Source: Apteryx mantelli (taxonomy: Eukaryota > Chordata > Aves > Apterygiformes > Apterygidae). From it: a stretch of DNA of 64,000 nucleotides. A program made the position numbers and the translations under genes. A model generated the notes under the pieces. It was not told the origin of the DNA. It did no database searches and worked only from the letters and a program-made list of their open reading frames with translations. Shown here one piece after another: positions 27,781 to 40,910 of the stretch. The stretch lies in contig NC_089979.1 in the NCBI RefSeq assembly GCF_036417845.1, positions 24,555,958 through 24,619,957 of the forward strand, given 5' to 3'. Every line of letters begins with the position of its first letter. The first letter of the stretch is position 1.

Positions 27781-28053
27781 AGATATTTTAAGCATACGCT
27801 CATGCTGCAAATCCAGCTCCCAGTGCTGCAGCTCCAGTGCTCTGCCTGGTGGCAGCAGTCTGGGCACAATTCAGCTCTGGGTTTTCATGTGCATTTTGGG
27901 GGGAGGACGGGCAGGAGCAGGGCTGGGGGCCAGGCCTGGGGGCATCCGGGCATCCCTGCGTGACATGGACTGGCCCGAGGTGGGGGCCAGGACAGCACGG
28001 GGCAAGGGCCCTTGCATCTTTCCCTCCTTCAGTGGACTTTTTTCGTCAGAAAT

Positions 28054-28079
<26 letters not shown>
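28054..28079. repeat. Poly(A) run, 26 bases
   Basis: An uninterrupted A run lies directly after AAT, so it reads AATAAA followed by A, at the end of a short GC-rich stretch (about 27.84-28.02 kb) set in AT-rich DNA. It may be a simple mononucleotide repeat or the tail of an old retrocopy. No parent gene is recognised. Confidence 0.9.
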
Positions 28080-28084
<5 letters not shown>

Positions 28085-30101
28085 AGACCCAGCTCTGCGA
28101 AACTACCAAAATCACAGAGCTATGCTGTGAGGACCAATAAAACTATTAGCTGCTGGCATCGAGCCAAGAATCCATTAATGACAGACTGGTATCTCTCCAG
28201 GAATGTAAAATGTTTTACTAAATAAACATTAAAGCAGGAAGCACTCAACTTCTGTCACTAGGTAGAGCTCCAGTGTGATTCTATCCAAAAGAGGAATAGC
28301 CAGGAGGTGAGTAAGAAAACTGTGTTTCACTGATAAAAAAACTATTTAGTACCAGGAGGAGCCAGTGAGACATATTTTATAGTGCCTTACAAAGCATGAT
28401 GTATGAGGCTCAGTACTTTCATGGGATCAAGTCACTGACTGTACAGAGGGAAAAGGAAGACAACAATCTGTACAGCAGGCAGAGCTCCATCAGGAGGGAT
28501 GATACTTGGAAATTAACTTGCAAAAATTTTCCCCCTTTTTCTGGCTACAAAAGCAGAAATTGAGCATGGAAATAGAAAGTTTAATAGTTTTTTCTTCTCT
28601 CTTTTTTTTTGGGGGAGGGGAGGGTCACAGTAATCTGCTTGAACTATCACACATGGGAAATTTTATGGAAAAAATGTACAAGTTAACATTACCTTCCCCC
28701 AGCACATGAAATGTTCAATATCAGATGGTCTGTATCAAGGTCCTCCTAGTCCAAATGTGCTAGATCTCCATGGTGTGAGGGGGAGGGGGGGAGGTAGTCT
28801 CCACTTGGGACCCCAAAGAGGGCTTATGCCAAAGGCAGAGCACTGTGACATCACTGCACTCTTATTTGAGGTTTTCCAGTGAAAAAGACCTGAAAGTCAG
28901 AAGTAAGGACATTTAAATTCCTATAATCTGCAAGGAGGCAACTTTCACATAGCTGAGTCATAGGAGAAATGTCTCTCTCAGTGAGGAGTCAGGACGAAAA
29001 GAGAAAATGTGGTTAAATAGCTAGTTCCTAAAAGTTATGCCTGTGGAAATGATTATGGTCGACAGCAGGTAGAAAGCACAATGGATTAAGAAGGCTAAAG
29101 GGAAGCTTTGATGGCAGGCAGCCAAAGAGAAAAACATGCAACAAGAAATTTTAAGGACTATCAGAGACACTTGCAAGAAAACCTGTGGCTCCTCCAAACT
29201 CGCACAGAACAAAAAGAACATTAAAAAAACAAGATTGTCGCAAGGAAGTTGAGAATACGTATATGCTGCCAGCCTGTTGCACAGAGAGAGCTGAACCAAG
29301 CATAGACACCCAAAGTGCGGTCACTGTGGCACCCAGGGTAAACTAAAAATCTTCCTTCTTGGAAACAGGATCATATTCCCCACAGAAACTTTCTGCGGTG
29401 GCTAAACAGAGCCCAGTCCCGGAGCCAGTGGAGACCTAGCTCTGATGTTGTCACACTGCTTTCCCTAAGCAGCTCTGTCTCCAGAGAGCTCACAGAGCGG
29501 ATTTGCTTGTCCTGACAGTCTGGGAGACCACCTGGCCACTTGACGACTGGTGCCCAAACATGCACAGCCTTGGGAACACACTGCTGTGATGAACTCAGAG
29601 CTTGGAGCCCCAAAGTCCTAGGTTCTCAGCCCAGAGCCAAAACCATTCCTGCAGCCTTGACGCATCTTCCCATGTCTCTGGTTCCTGTCCTCTGTAAAAG
29701 AAAACTCTTCTAAATCAGCTTTTTCAAAGACAAAATGAGAGGCAGCAGGTTGTATGTGACAGCTTCCTGCAGGACACTTCCACTCAGCCCCCAAGACACA
29801 GTGAGGCACTGCTTGAGCAGCAGACTCGGACACACAAAGCTGGAGCTGGGGGAGGAACCCAGAGCCGGGGGTTGCTGCTGGAGAGGAGCTGCCCCTTGCA
29901 GAGGGGTGAGAGGTAGTGGCTTGTAGGGCTCGTAGGGCTCTTTGCAAGGGGAAGAGAGGAAAAGGACTCAAGGGGAAGCAGCTCACAGAGTCTGTATCAA
30001 GCCCATGGCTGTTGAGATTGGACCTTCTGAGCTATTAGGTGCGGAGCGCTTTGGTGCAATGGGTTAGAGGAAGTGATTAGCTGAATGCTTATATTCATTG
30101 C

Positions 30102-30133
30102 TTTCCTATATGTTAGATTTCCTATATGTTAGA
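30102..30133. repeat. 16-bp direct tandem duplication
   Basis: TTTCCTATATGTTAGA occurs twice head to tail (30102-30117 and 30118-30133) with no mismatch, which suggests a recent slippage event. Confidence 0.95.
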
Positions 30134-33100
30134 TTTTACATAGGACGCCCATCCATGGCAGCACAGACGTACCAATGGGCTTGACTACAGCTACATCTAT
30201 CCAAGAAAAAAACAGTCAGAGACAGATCCTCAGCTGCAGTAAATCAGGCAGCTGTGGACCCAGGCCAGTAGAGACGATGCATGAGATCTCCCAGTTTCTC
30301 CTCTCAAACTGTTTTATTAAACTAAACATAAGATTCAGTAGCTCCCTATCTTGCCTTGTTTTTGCACTCTGGCATTTTGTCTGAATTCACGTGCCAGGAT
30401 AAATACAAGAAAGATGATCACACCATTTTTGCATTCAAATTGTCAGTGACTCGCCCGCTCAGATAACTCCCTTTGTAAGAAAGTATAGTTTTTATGGGTA
30501 TAGTTTTCACCTCTCACTGTTTTAGGAAAGCAGAGGCATAATCCATGTAGCCTTGCACATATATCCTCCCTGGAAGAACATCACTGTAACTCTGGAGAGC
30601 AAGAGAAAGCCAGCTCTGGTTACGGAGGGAAAAATTCTTGGTCCGTGATGTGGTGTACTGTTTTTCTGTTGCATACACAGCATAAAACAGAACACAAAAC
30701 CGTACTGTGTTATACTCGAGTGTGGTGGGTCTAAGAGCCAATCCTTCAGTGACAACGGGCTCTGGGCAGACATGCCCTGCCGCGGAGCTGTCTGTGTTGA
30801 ATCCCAGCAGCGGGGAGCTGGTGCTGTCCCTTAGGATGCAGCCCGTGGTGAGACCGGCTCACAGCAGGAGTGGGAAAGCCACAGTATGGCATCCCCAACA
30901 CTCTGGGGCTTCTGTGGGATGGGACAGTTCTCCATGCAATCCAGAGCCACCTGAAGGCTGCTGTAACTTTGTCATTTTTCCAGAGCTGCAAGGGATCAGC
31001 AGGAGGGAGCCTTGCCTCTGCCCTTCTTTGCGTGTTCGTAGGCTCTGTGTGGAGCTGTTACACAGATTGTTTCAGCAACACAAAAGGATTCCCTTGCTCT
31101 GAGGGCATCTTCCAGTGGTGGGGAGCCAAATTTAAAGCTGCCTTGTGTAAGCAGACATAAGGAAAAACTAGCCTTAACAGGTCTCATATCTGGGAATCAG
31201 AGAGGAGCCATGAACTAAGAAAACCTCGTTCCCTTCAAATTTCTCTTTATCCCTTGCTCTTTATTCCTCACCTCCCTTGAGCTCCTCACCCTGATCCTCC
31301 TGACCTCTTCTCATATTGCCAGTGTTGCCGTTTCGCAGCGCTCAAGCAGCAGCTTCCTTCTCTTACCTGTTGGGCCGGGCAAGTGTCAGTATGTTCAGGC
31401 AGCGGAGCGACAGCGAGATCTGGGGCAGGCCACAGCCGGCCCCACAGTGACGCCCGGGAGGAGGAAACACTACAGGCCCCCGCTGTGTGCTGTGCCCAGG
31501 AGGGCACCTGCACCGAGCCAGCACCCGGGAGCGTGCGGAGCAGCAGATCGATGGCCAGGTCCCTCTCCCACCTATCCCAGCTCGTGCCCCACATGCAGCG
31601 TCCCTGTTCTTTGGTGCAGAAACTGGGCTGGGGGCTTCACACCAGTGACACTCTCTGCATCCTGCACGTTCCTCTGGACCTTGTTAAATTGGCTTTTATG
31701 CCCTTTTTTTGCAAGCTCTCAAGTGCACTGCATTAAAAAGACCACAACCCAGCCAAAATCCAGGCCTTGCAATTTTAACTGGGATGATACCTTCCTCCCC
31801 ACTGTTTTCTAATGCTCAGAGCCAGAATGAGGCTTTTTGTCCCCAATTCTTTCTGGGCCCCTCTTTCCATGAGGAAGGGTTTAGAAATGAAGAAGAAAAG
31901 GATCCTGTTTTTTTTTCCCCCAGACAGTTTACAGATGATACAGAAGCATATACTGGCCTGGACTTAGTAATTGCATAGAAATAATTACTAGATGTAGCTG
32001 ATCTAGCAAACAAATTAGTAATAGCTTTAAAATCTAAAGGTGACCTAGTGGCTTGCTGCTCCACAGCACTAATAAAGTCTCTTTGGTTTTCACATCTGGG
32101 CCAAGCTGTTACATTTGTGTGACCTTTCAAAATCAGTGGAACTTTTTGTGAAATACACAGGCAGCCAAATATTTAGGTCTGCAGAGTTACTGCGGGCCAT
32201 TAAGTATTATTTACTTATCACAAACACATGGCTCAAGAGAGGCAGAGCTGTCCAAAGTTTGGATTGCATGTCAGCTTTTCACATTAATGTACTTTGTCTA
32301 TCATTGAAAACGAATACTACTTTTCTCCAAGAGCTTAGACAGAGTCCATTTCTGGTGGGAATAAATCCTCAGCTCTGTCAGTCCCAGGTATTGATCAGGG
32401 CTCTCCTGCATTCCCTAGGACAGCAATATCTACATGCCCTAATTCCAGATTCACTTTAAAAAGTGCATCTTTCCCCTCTCACAATACCGCTACGCAATAT
32501 TCCTCTGTGAGGGTTAGGAAACCCAAAGTTTACATTGCTTTTCCAGATTAATAGATGTGCATTTCATCCACTCGCTGCAATCACTGCCCCAGCAGCGCAG
32601 GTCACTTTAACCCCTCCTGCACCATGAAGACTGGGCCACATGAAGGCTAGTCACCAACTGAGCCTCACAAAAATCCTCAAAACAAGCCTCGTGTGCTGGC
32701 CCTCAGCAAAACCATGCGTCTCACCTCCTGGGAATCTTCTCCGGACAGAACCTTTCACATGTGGGGCTTTAAGATTAAAAATTTTTAAGTTTTCTTAATT
32801 TCGTTAACTCCCATGAACAACTCCAACACCAGGTGTTGCTGGTTGATATTTGGGAAGCCTAATTTGGGAGATGTTAAGGGAGCTTGACACACAAAACATT
32901 CTGAGCATCAAAGCTGCTAAAAATCAAGATTTTTTTAAGTCTATTTCAGGCTGGGAACACAGAAGCTGGAGACCCTAAAATCCCTTTTGCGTCTCAGCTG
33001 TTCTGGGCTGTGTGCAGCTGCGAGCGTTGGGAGTTAACTCCTTCCTCTGTAGCATGCATTTGGGCGTCCTTCAGCAGCCGATGTATCCCCCAGGTCACTC

Positions 33101-36100
33101 CACCGCCATGTCAGGATAATCCTTATATCACGCTTTCTGACAAAAGCACTGCTCTTCCTCTTCGGTTGCTCTCCTCACATTGAAGCAGAAGCTGTTCAGT
33201 GAGCTTGTCCCTTGCTCACGTGGTGCACAGAGCCACCACCTTCGCAGGGAGCATTTGCCATTCTCCGAGCACTGACACGTTGGATGTGGCAGCATCCTTC
33301 TAATGGATGGGGAAACTCTGGCAGAAATGCTATCCAGGATACTACCAGGCGTTAAAGACCAGGCACTAGGCTCCCAGTTGGAGCAGGGCTCTTTGGACAA
33401 GAGCAAATGCCACAGCTGAAACACGCTTGATGTGAAGCTGGGACTCTTCTGGCCACAGGCAGCAGCGGCGAGCAGGCCATTCCCTGGAGGATCAAGGGAC
33501 CAGAGAGGGCTGGGGAAAGGGATGCAGCAAGGGGCTCCGCCAGCCTGGGCAAGAGCAGCTTGTGGAGACCACACATGCAGCGTCTGGAAACTGCAGAGCC
33601 GTGGCCACCTCCGCTGGTGGCCCCAGCGCCTCTGTTAAGACAGTGCATTGTCCAGGTGCATGTCGAACCAAGACCTACAGATTGCTCATCACTTTTAATT
33701 GACAAATATTGTGCCTATTTTGCTCACTCAGCATTTATGAGCAGCGATTTACTCCCTCATACACATCTGACCAGCAGCACTGCCTTTGCACTTTGAGTTG
33801 ATCACAAGCGTTCAGAATGGCACTGTGCTGCTGGGTTACACTGCTCAGATAAGTGACATGACACTATTTCTCCTTCCTGATTCATGGAAAACACAATTGC
33901 TCTCTGCACGACAGACAGGAAATCCAAAGCAGAAGAACCCTGGAATTTTCTTTCTACCTGGTTTTGTTATTTTTTAATTTTACATTTACTACTGTTTTAA
34001 AAAATGAAAATTTTAAAATTTAATGTTGTTGTTGCCTGTTGAACCCAAACTTTGCAGTTCTCGCACACAAAGGGGAGAGGAGTGTAACAACATTGAATTT
34101 GTTACAAATTTCAACATCTAATGACAGAAAATGTGTTGCATTTTCCATATGCTCCATGCTGGGCAATGTTTGTCTTTCTTTGTGCAACTATTTTCATTGC
34201 TTACTGTAGTATGCAAAAAACATTTTAGAAATACTGTGCGTAATTATAGTATTTGCTGCATCAACATACATCGCAGGCTATCTGCAACAGAGAAATACCA
34301 AGCTACTTCAGAGATCTCTGGCAACGGAGCCACCTATACCTGCCCTCAGGTCACACACATATTTCTCCACTTTCTGCTGCCTTCTGTGAGGAATCTCTTT
34401 GAATTTGGGAAAACAAGAGATCGGTTGCACTGTGCAAGTTGTGTCAGGTTAGGTCAAGTAGGAGCCAACAGACCATTCAGGACAAGACTGTATGGCCAAG
34501 CACTGCGCTTGGATTTATCCGTTCAGACGTGCCAGGAAGGGGTGCTCCGTGCGAGGAACGGGCAGTCCCGGGGCCCGGGTTGGCAGCTGTGTCCCGGCGA
34601 GCGGCCCATGGAGCCGCCAGGAGCGCTGGGGACACGCATGTCCACCAGCGCCTGTTCTCTGCCGCACTCGTAGCACCAGGTTTCAGCTTCTCCCAGGTGC
34701 AGCTCCTGCTGCACAGTGGGGCAGTCTCTTATTTTCCAAAAATCAAAAATTTACTGGGCTGAGAAAGTCTTCTAAATGGCTGCTTTTTAAACAAAACAAA
34801 AATGCTCATTATGTTTGTAAAAAAGTAACTTCAGATGTTTAGATTTTTAGTCTTTTTTCATTTTGGTGGCCCTTGGCATTGAGAAAGTGCAGAAGGCAGA
34901 GATAAAAAGTTATAGAAAAATGGTTTTTTACGTCCATCCTTGAAAAATCTTTTTTTTAATACCAACAGTGAAAATTTTCCAGTGATAATTTTCCCACAGA
35001 AAATCCCTTTTGCTCTTCTTAGAAATTCCAGTTTTCTAGGGGCAAAAAGAGATCTACTCATCATAAAAAATGTAGCCATTTTTATATAAAAATAAAAAAC
35101 ATAACATGCACTAGGGAAAACAGATTTTTAACATGCAGAGTCCCCCCTACCTTCACTATCATCTTTTTCCCAGGTTAGTGCTGTGAAGGAGGAATCGGAC
35201 TAGCTGGGTTTCAAGGGCACAATGCCCCTGAACAAAACACACCTTTAGGAGCTATTAGACTGAGAGATTTGGGATCTGGTGTGGTAGGAAGGAGTGTCGA
35301 ACATGGAAAAAGCCACAGCTGGGAGTGGGAGAGAAAGAGGAACTAGAAAAGGGCATCATCTCCAAGGGGGCTGAGGGAGGTGCCCTAAGAAACCACACAA
35401 TACAGACTGGAAAGGAACAGTAGGGGATCTTGAAAGCATTTTAATCTTAAGTGTGCTTAATTAAGTGCAATAGCAACAGAGTCTGCAAAAGAAAAAACAC
35501 GGGGCAGGCTGTGCAAGGGGAGGGTTGCTAGCCTGAGCGAAGGATGGGGCTCATTACCTCCTCGTGTGCCTGGCTGGGACGGAGAGGAACAACGGGAGAG
35601 GAACAACGGGAGAGTCCGGCAGGGTGCAAGGAAGGAGAGCAGGCGATCAGCGGGCAGGGAACGACAGCACTGAAAAGGATGAATCACTCCAGGGCAATGG
35701 TTTATACTTGCTTCATTATTTAAAAGTAGGCTGAGGCAGGTAATTACTCATAAGTCTGACCACGAGGTATTTAGCAGTTGAACCACAGAAGAAACTGCAC
35801 GCACAGCCTACCTCTGCTGTGGCAGGAGGCATAAGTTGATGATTAATACAGCTTAAGTCACTTGACAGTTCACCCCTCCGAGGGCCTGCTTTCCTTGAGG
35901 AACAGGCCTGCCGTGTACAGCCCGGCTCCTGCCGGCCTCGGGAGAGGGATGCTGTGAAATGCTGTTCTGGCATTGCCAGCCCGAAAGGAGCCAGCAGACC
36001 TGCAGCCCCTCTGCCCAAAGAAACCCGGGGCTCCCATCCCCACTGCTCACTGCACTGGGCTTAGGGTGGTGGGTGCCATGCTGCCGAAAAGAGCGGGGTG

Positions 36101-39059
36101 ATTTCGGGGGTCCCCTGAGCCAGGAGTCAGGGGCTGTGCCTGCAAGAAGCGCTGCACCCGGAGGCAGCGTGTGCTTCGCTCCCCGTGGCGAGAGGGAGGA
36201 GGAGACCTGGGGATGCCAGGCTGAGGTCACCGCACATGCGGAGCCGTCCAATCTGTTTGCACGTGTTGGCCCCCGAATGTGCGTGTGGCAGGGAAGAGCT
36301 TGGGAAAAGCTTTTTAGGTTGTGCTTTGCCTGTTGTGACAACAGGAGCAAATGAAGCAATTTTGAACAGCACTATGAAACCAGTGAGATAGATGTAAATA
36401 TTAGCTGATACTCCATACCAGAAATGACCTGTCTTTTACGTCCTCTCACTGTTCTGGTAGAAGCCTACCAGAATGCAGGACACATGTTTTCCAACTCAAT
36501 AGCAGGTATCCAGCTGGAGAAATGAGTTTCCTTGAATTATGGACATATGCTATATATCCCACTTCAACATGTCAGATCATGTTCCATCTCCATAAAATTT
36601 GACACTGCATAAAACAATCTGCTTTGAATTTGCCTGCGTATAGTTCCTCACACAACCCCATCCCCCTGCTAGAATAGAGATGAAGCTGCATGCCCTGGAG
36701 TTTCTGGTGAAACTTATGCCACAAGCAGAAAAGACCAGAAGCAAAGAAGAAAGGAAGCAAAGGCATCATTAGGCTATACCAACTAAAACAAATTCCACCG
36801 GTGCCCTGATGAACCTGTCCTGGTGGTTGCCAAGAGTGGGCAGAGCAGCCCAGAACTAGCAATGTAAGCAGACACTTTAGAAATATCAAGCTATAAAAAG
36901 CATGATACGTAAGAGAACATTTGTTCAGGCCTTCTCTGAGCTACTTTAGCTCTTTCAAATCTTGTAACAATGCAATACTTAAAAGACAGCTAGGGGTAGA
37001 TGTCCCCGCAAATCCTAGTACTCAGCAATATGGAAAAATTCAGAAATTTTTCATGTGTTGTGAAGACAGTCAGTTGCGCAGACACCTGTTATGACTAGTC
37101 AACAGGGCCAGGAGAAAATTCCACAGGAAATATAGAAAGGGTTTTTGTTGTTTTTCAAGAAAATGTCAACATTTTCAAATTGTTTGGCACACTTTCAATG
37201 GCCCCAGGGTGATCCCACCTGGTTTAGCCCCTCTCAGAGCACTCTCTACCTCCCAAAGATGCCCATTCCTCCTTAGGAAGAAATTTAAAGTCAGAAATAC
37301 TAGAGAAGTCCTTAAATGATGAACAATTCTTCTTTATTTCCTCCATCTCTCCCCAAACCTTCCAGCCAGACTTGCTGTAGCTGTTTTATGTTTGACAGCT
37401 CTGCTGCCCATTTTGTCAGTGATGAATTTGTTTGCACTGTCTCCCAGCAGAGCTGTCTTTGGCAGAGGTACATCCCAGGTTAAATAGGTTTGTGGAACTC
37501 TGTTCTACAAGAACAAAAAGAAACAGCAATTGAATGATAGATAGGAGGGGCAGTCTAACATCAGCATTGTGAATGAAAATAGTCTGCTTATAGGGCTTGG
37601 TGTTAGATATTGGCAAAGAGGAACAGGAGGATGTTTTATAGAATTCCAGTTCTGGGTGACAGCAGTAATTTATTTCACTCTAAAATAACAGAACAAAGCA
37701 ATGAACATTTGGGAGCTTGTGACATACTCAGTGCTGATCTTATTCAGCAGTGAAACAGATATATGAATAGGCTGATTAGCAAGATTCAGTTCACTGCTGT
37801 TCAGAGGTCCTGACACAGACACATTCAAGACCTGGTTTCTCTTGGGTCTGCAGGACTTCTGGTACATGATGGACCAGAGCTTTCTGTGTGCTTTTAACTG
37901 GCAAGTCACAATAAGATACAAATCTCCTCTGCAGAGTTCGTCACACAAATCAATATGAATAGTAAATGATGAACAGAACAACAGAAATTGCAAATTGCCA
38001 TGCTTGAGAACAGAGAACAGTCTCTGAAAAGTGTTTGTGAGTCAGCTGCAGTACACGAACAGTGTCGGGTGCACAATATCCACTGGAAAGTTGAGCTAAC
38101 TGTTTTGGTTTTGGTTTTTTTGAGGAAGTTGGGGTTTGGGGCTTTTTTTTTGGTCTCATTTGAACATATCAGCATCAAAAACCAGCTTGAGTCTGGTAAA
38201 TTCACAGAAGCCCATCAAAATAGCACATTGTTGTCATGCCATAAACCACTGTTTGTTTTATGATAGCAACAAGAGACTCTTACCAAGTACAGGACTCTGC
38301 TGGTGTAGGACTGAACAAAAGGTCTTATTCTCAAGCATTCAGCTGGCTGTATTAAACAGAATGCCTTATATAAAGCTATGGGAGACCTTTATTCCACTCT
38401 GCTCAGTACTAATGACATCTCCGCAGGAGTACTGTCCAGTTTAGGTGCCACAATAGGCATCGCAATAAATCCCCTTATTCCCACTTTAAGAGGAAAATTT
38501 AGGCCTGTATTTCTCAAGGGAGTTAATTGCAGAGTGCATAAGAGAATTTTTAGGAGTGCCATGGCATCCAAATCTCCTTGGTCTCAGGCAGTTAACGATG
38601 AAAAGACCTTACGAGCTGCCATGCTGTAGAGAGTGCTCTGTGCACGGAGGTCCTGGGAGCCACACTGCTCCCTTTTCCAATGAACCAAGCAAGGCCCATC
38701 CTGGCAGTCATTTCTCAAAATACCTCTCAGAGCACAGGGAGAGAGAAGCCAAAGAACGCCTGGTTTATGGACTTTAGCACAACACAGGCATGATCTGCCC
38801 AGTCTTAAATATATATCTGTCATACCCGATACACTTAATCACCAGTGTTATTCAGTCTGGGGTCAGCAGACCACCAATGGCCCAGAAGACATCAGAAAAT
38901 GATCTTCAAAAGCATTTTGTCTAAAATTGGACATAGAACTTTATTTGAGCCATCATCAGTCCAAAGCACTGCGGAATATTTACTGCATCTGACATATAAC
39001 GGCCCAGTTATTATATCCTGCAATAGGGCAACAGCATTGTTTTGTTAATTCATATGTAG

Positions 39060-40910
39060 ATTTTTATTCCACTATAAAGACCAGATTCTTTCCTGCAGAA
39101 GCATTATCTAGCCAAATTCTCCACTGCACAGCTTATGCATAAGATTATCCCTCCTTACATGTAATATTTTACACTTGTTGCTATTACATTTCATTGTACA
39201 TATCCCAAACCACTTCTTTAATGTAGCAAGATAATTTGGAACTCCCTCTTCTTAAGTGCTTGAGTTTCACTTCACATTTATCAAAGAAGAAAATGAGACT
39301 AGCTGGATATGATTTGTTCTGCATAAATTCATGTTGGATGTCTTTATCATGTTGTTATTCTGCGATTGCTATTTTATCAAGCATTTATTTTTTTTAGGTC
39401 TTTTTCAAAGTATTTGAGGCAAGCTGGCTAATGTGTAACTTCTGGGTACTTCTTCATTCTTCTGTGTGTTCTTAAAGATAATTCTTAATATTTCAAAAGT
39501 GGCTGTGCTTATTTCTTTGATTATGCCAGAGTAAATGTCATCAGGGCTTCCTGCTTTGAATATTTTATTCAGATACCCTTTCACTTTTTTTCCCCTGATC
39601 TGACCTGTTTTTCAATTCTCTTGCTAGCCCTAATTGTGTTAGGCCTCTGGTACCAGGTATCCCTTATTTGCAAAGAATAAGGTGCTCCACACTTTGCTCT
39701 GTGTCATTTGTGCTTTGTTCACCATTCTAGTGAAATGATAATCCTTTTCTTTCTTTTGTTCTTATTCCTGTTTCTGGTGCCTTTAACATTCTTTAGACTT
39801 GAGCCTTTCTCTTACCCTAGTGCAGCATCTTTTTTTCACTTTTTGTGAGTTGCCTTCTTGTTTTCAGATGATCAGTCAGCTCCTGACTCAGTCTCCCTGA
39901 TTTCTTACTGGGCTGTCCCAGCAAGACAACTTCTTACAGGGCCTTTAATACAGGGCCTTTTTCCAACTTGCCTTTCAACTCCTTTCTCCTTCCAGTTCCT
40001 CCCTGCAGAACCTTCTCTATCAGTTCCCTGAAATTATGGAGATCTGCTTTACAGGAATCATTTAGTGTTGCTCTCTTCCTCTCAATCCTCTTCCACAGAC
40101 ACATGAGCTCCAATCACCTTCTAGCAAGTTGCTCTTTATTAGTCATATCTGTCATAGCCTTATCTGGCCATGTCTCCTCTAACTGCCTCCACTGTTTGAA
40201 ACAAAAAGTTGTCCCAACACATTCCAAAAACTTGAGAAACTGTCTGTGTTCTGCTGTTTTTTTCTTCCAGCAAATATCTGGTTAGATAAAGTCCTCGATT
40301 ACCACTACCTCCTGTCCTCTGGACACTCACAGTAGTTGCTCGAAAAATGTTACATTGACCTCCTCCTTCTCCTCATTAAGTAATCGTTAGGAGAGCTTTA
40401 CAGTTCCTCTTCATTTTATCTTCAACAAGTCTGTCCCTCCCCTCTTTCTGGCCTTACACACATTCCTAATATACCAGATAATACTCTTCCCTTTTTTTCT
40501 GCCTGTCCTTCCTACACAAATTATACTCCCTGCTACTATTCAAGTGCGGCAATTTATTCCACTGAGTCTGTGTCATGCTGATTAAACTGTAGCCTTTGTT
40601 GTGTCCCAAGACTTCTAGTTCTTCCTGTTTATTCTCCATACTCTTAGCATTAGTGTAAAGACATCTCAGATGTTTGGCAGTTTGCCCATACGTTATCCCT
40701 TTTGTTCTTCTGTGGCCCTCCTGCAATTTCCCACTTCCACCCTAGAAATGAATTGTCAACCAAAACACCAATTTTCTTCTTTCACCTGAGCTCGCTCTTA
40801 GCCACCCAGTTCAAAGCTCTCGTTGTTAGATTGGCATGTTGGTATCCTAGGATTCTTCTCACTTATTCTACCCTAGTACTCTCTTAAGTATTAAGTGTAC
40901 TAAAATTCTT
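39060..40910 (-). mobile_element. Degenerate CR1-family LINE ORF2 with deleted reverse transcriptase core
   Basis: Read on the minus strand, pieces of a CR1-type ORF2 appear in the right order. LYTNAKSMENKQEELE (about 40615-40660) is the endonuclease start. ISMTQTQW (about 40556-40580) stands where active copies have a TETWW-like motif, so the catalytic Glu is Gln. PDICW (about 40269-40283) follows an in-frame stop in the GDFN-like endonuclease motif. CKADLHNFREL (about 40021-40055) is the linker. FMQNKSYPASLI (about 39295-39335) is the start of the RT palm region. KCNSNKCKILHV (about 39153-39194) is a post-palm block. The last two blocks are only about 100 bp apart, so the RT centre with its catalytic Asp box is missing. 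There are frameshifts and stops throughout, so the copy is dead. 40730-40910 resembles the 5' part upstream of ORF2. A weak continuation may extend down to about 38850. Confidence 0.85.

Larger units (their letters stand above)
26481..39059. other. Gene-free intergenic sequence
   Basis: Unique DNA with the A26 run, a 16-bp tandem duplication at 30.1 kb, a 14-bp duplication (AACAACGGGAGAGG, near 35588-35614) and AT-rich patches at 33.96-34.13 and 34.77-35.11 kb. No gene, RNA or clear mobile element was recognised. Confidence 0.6.
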
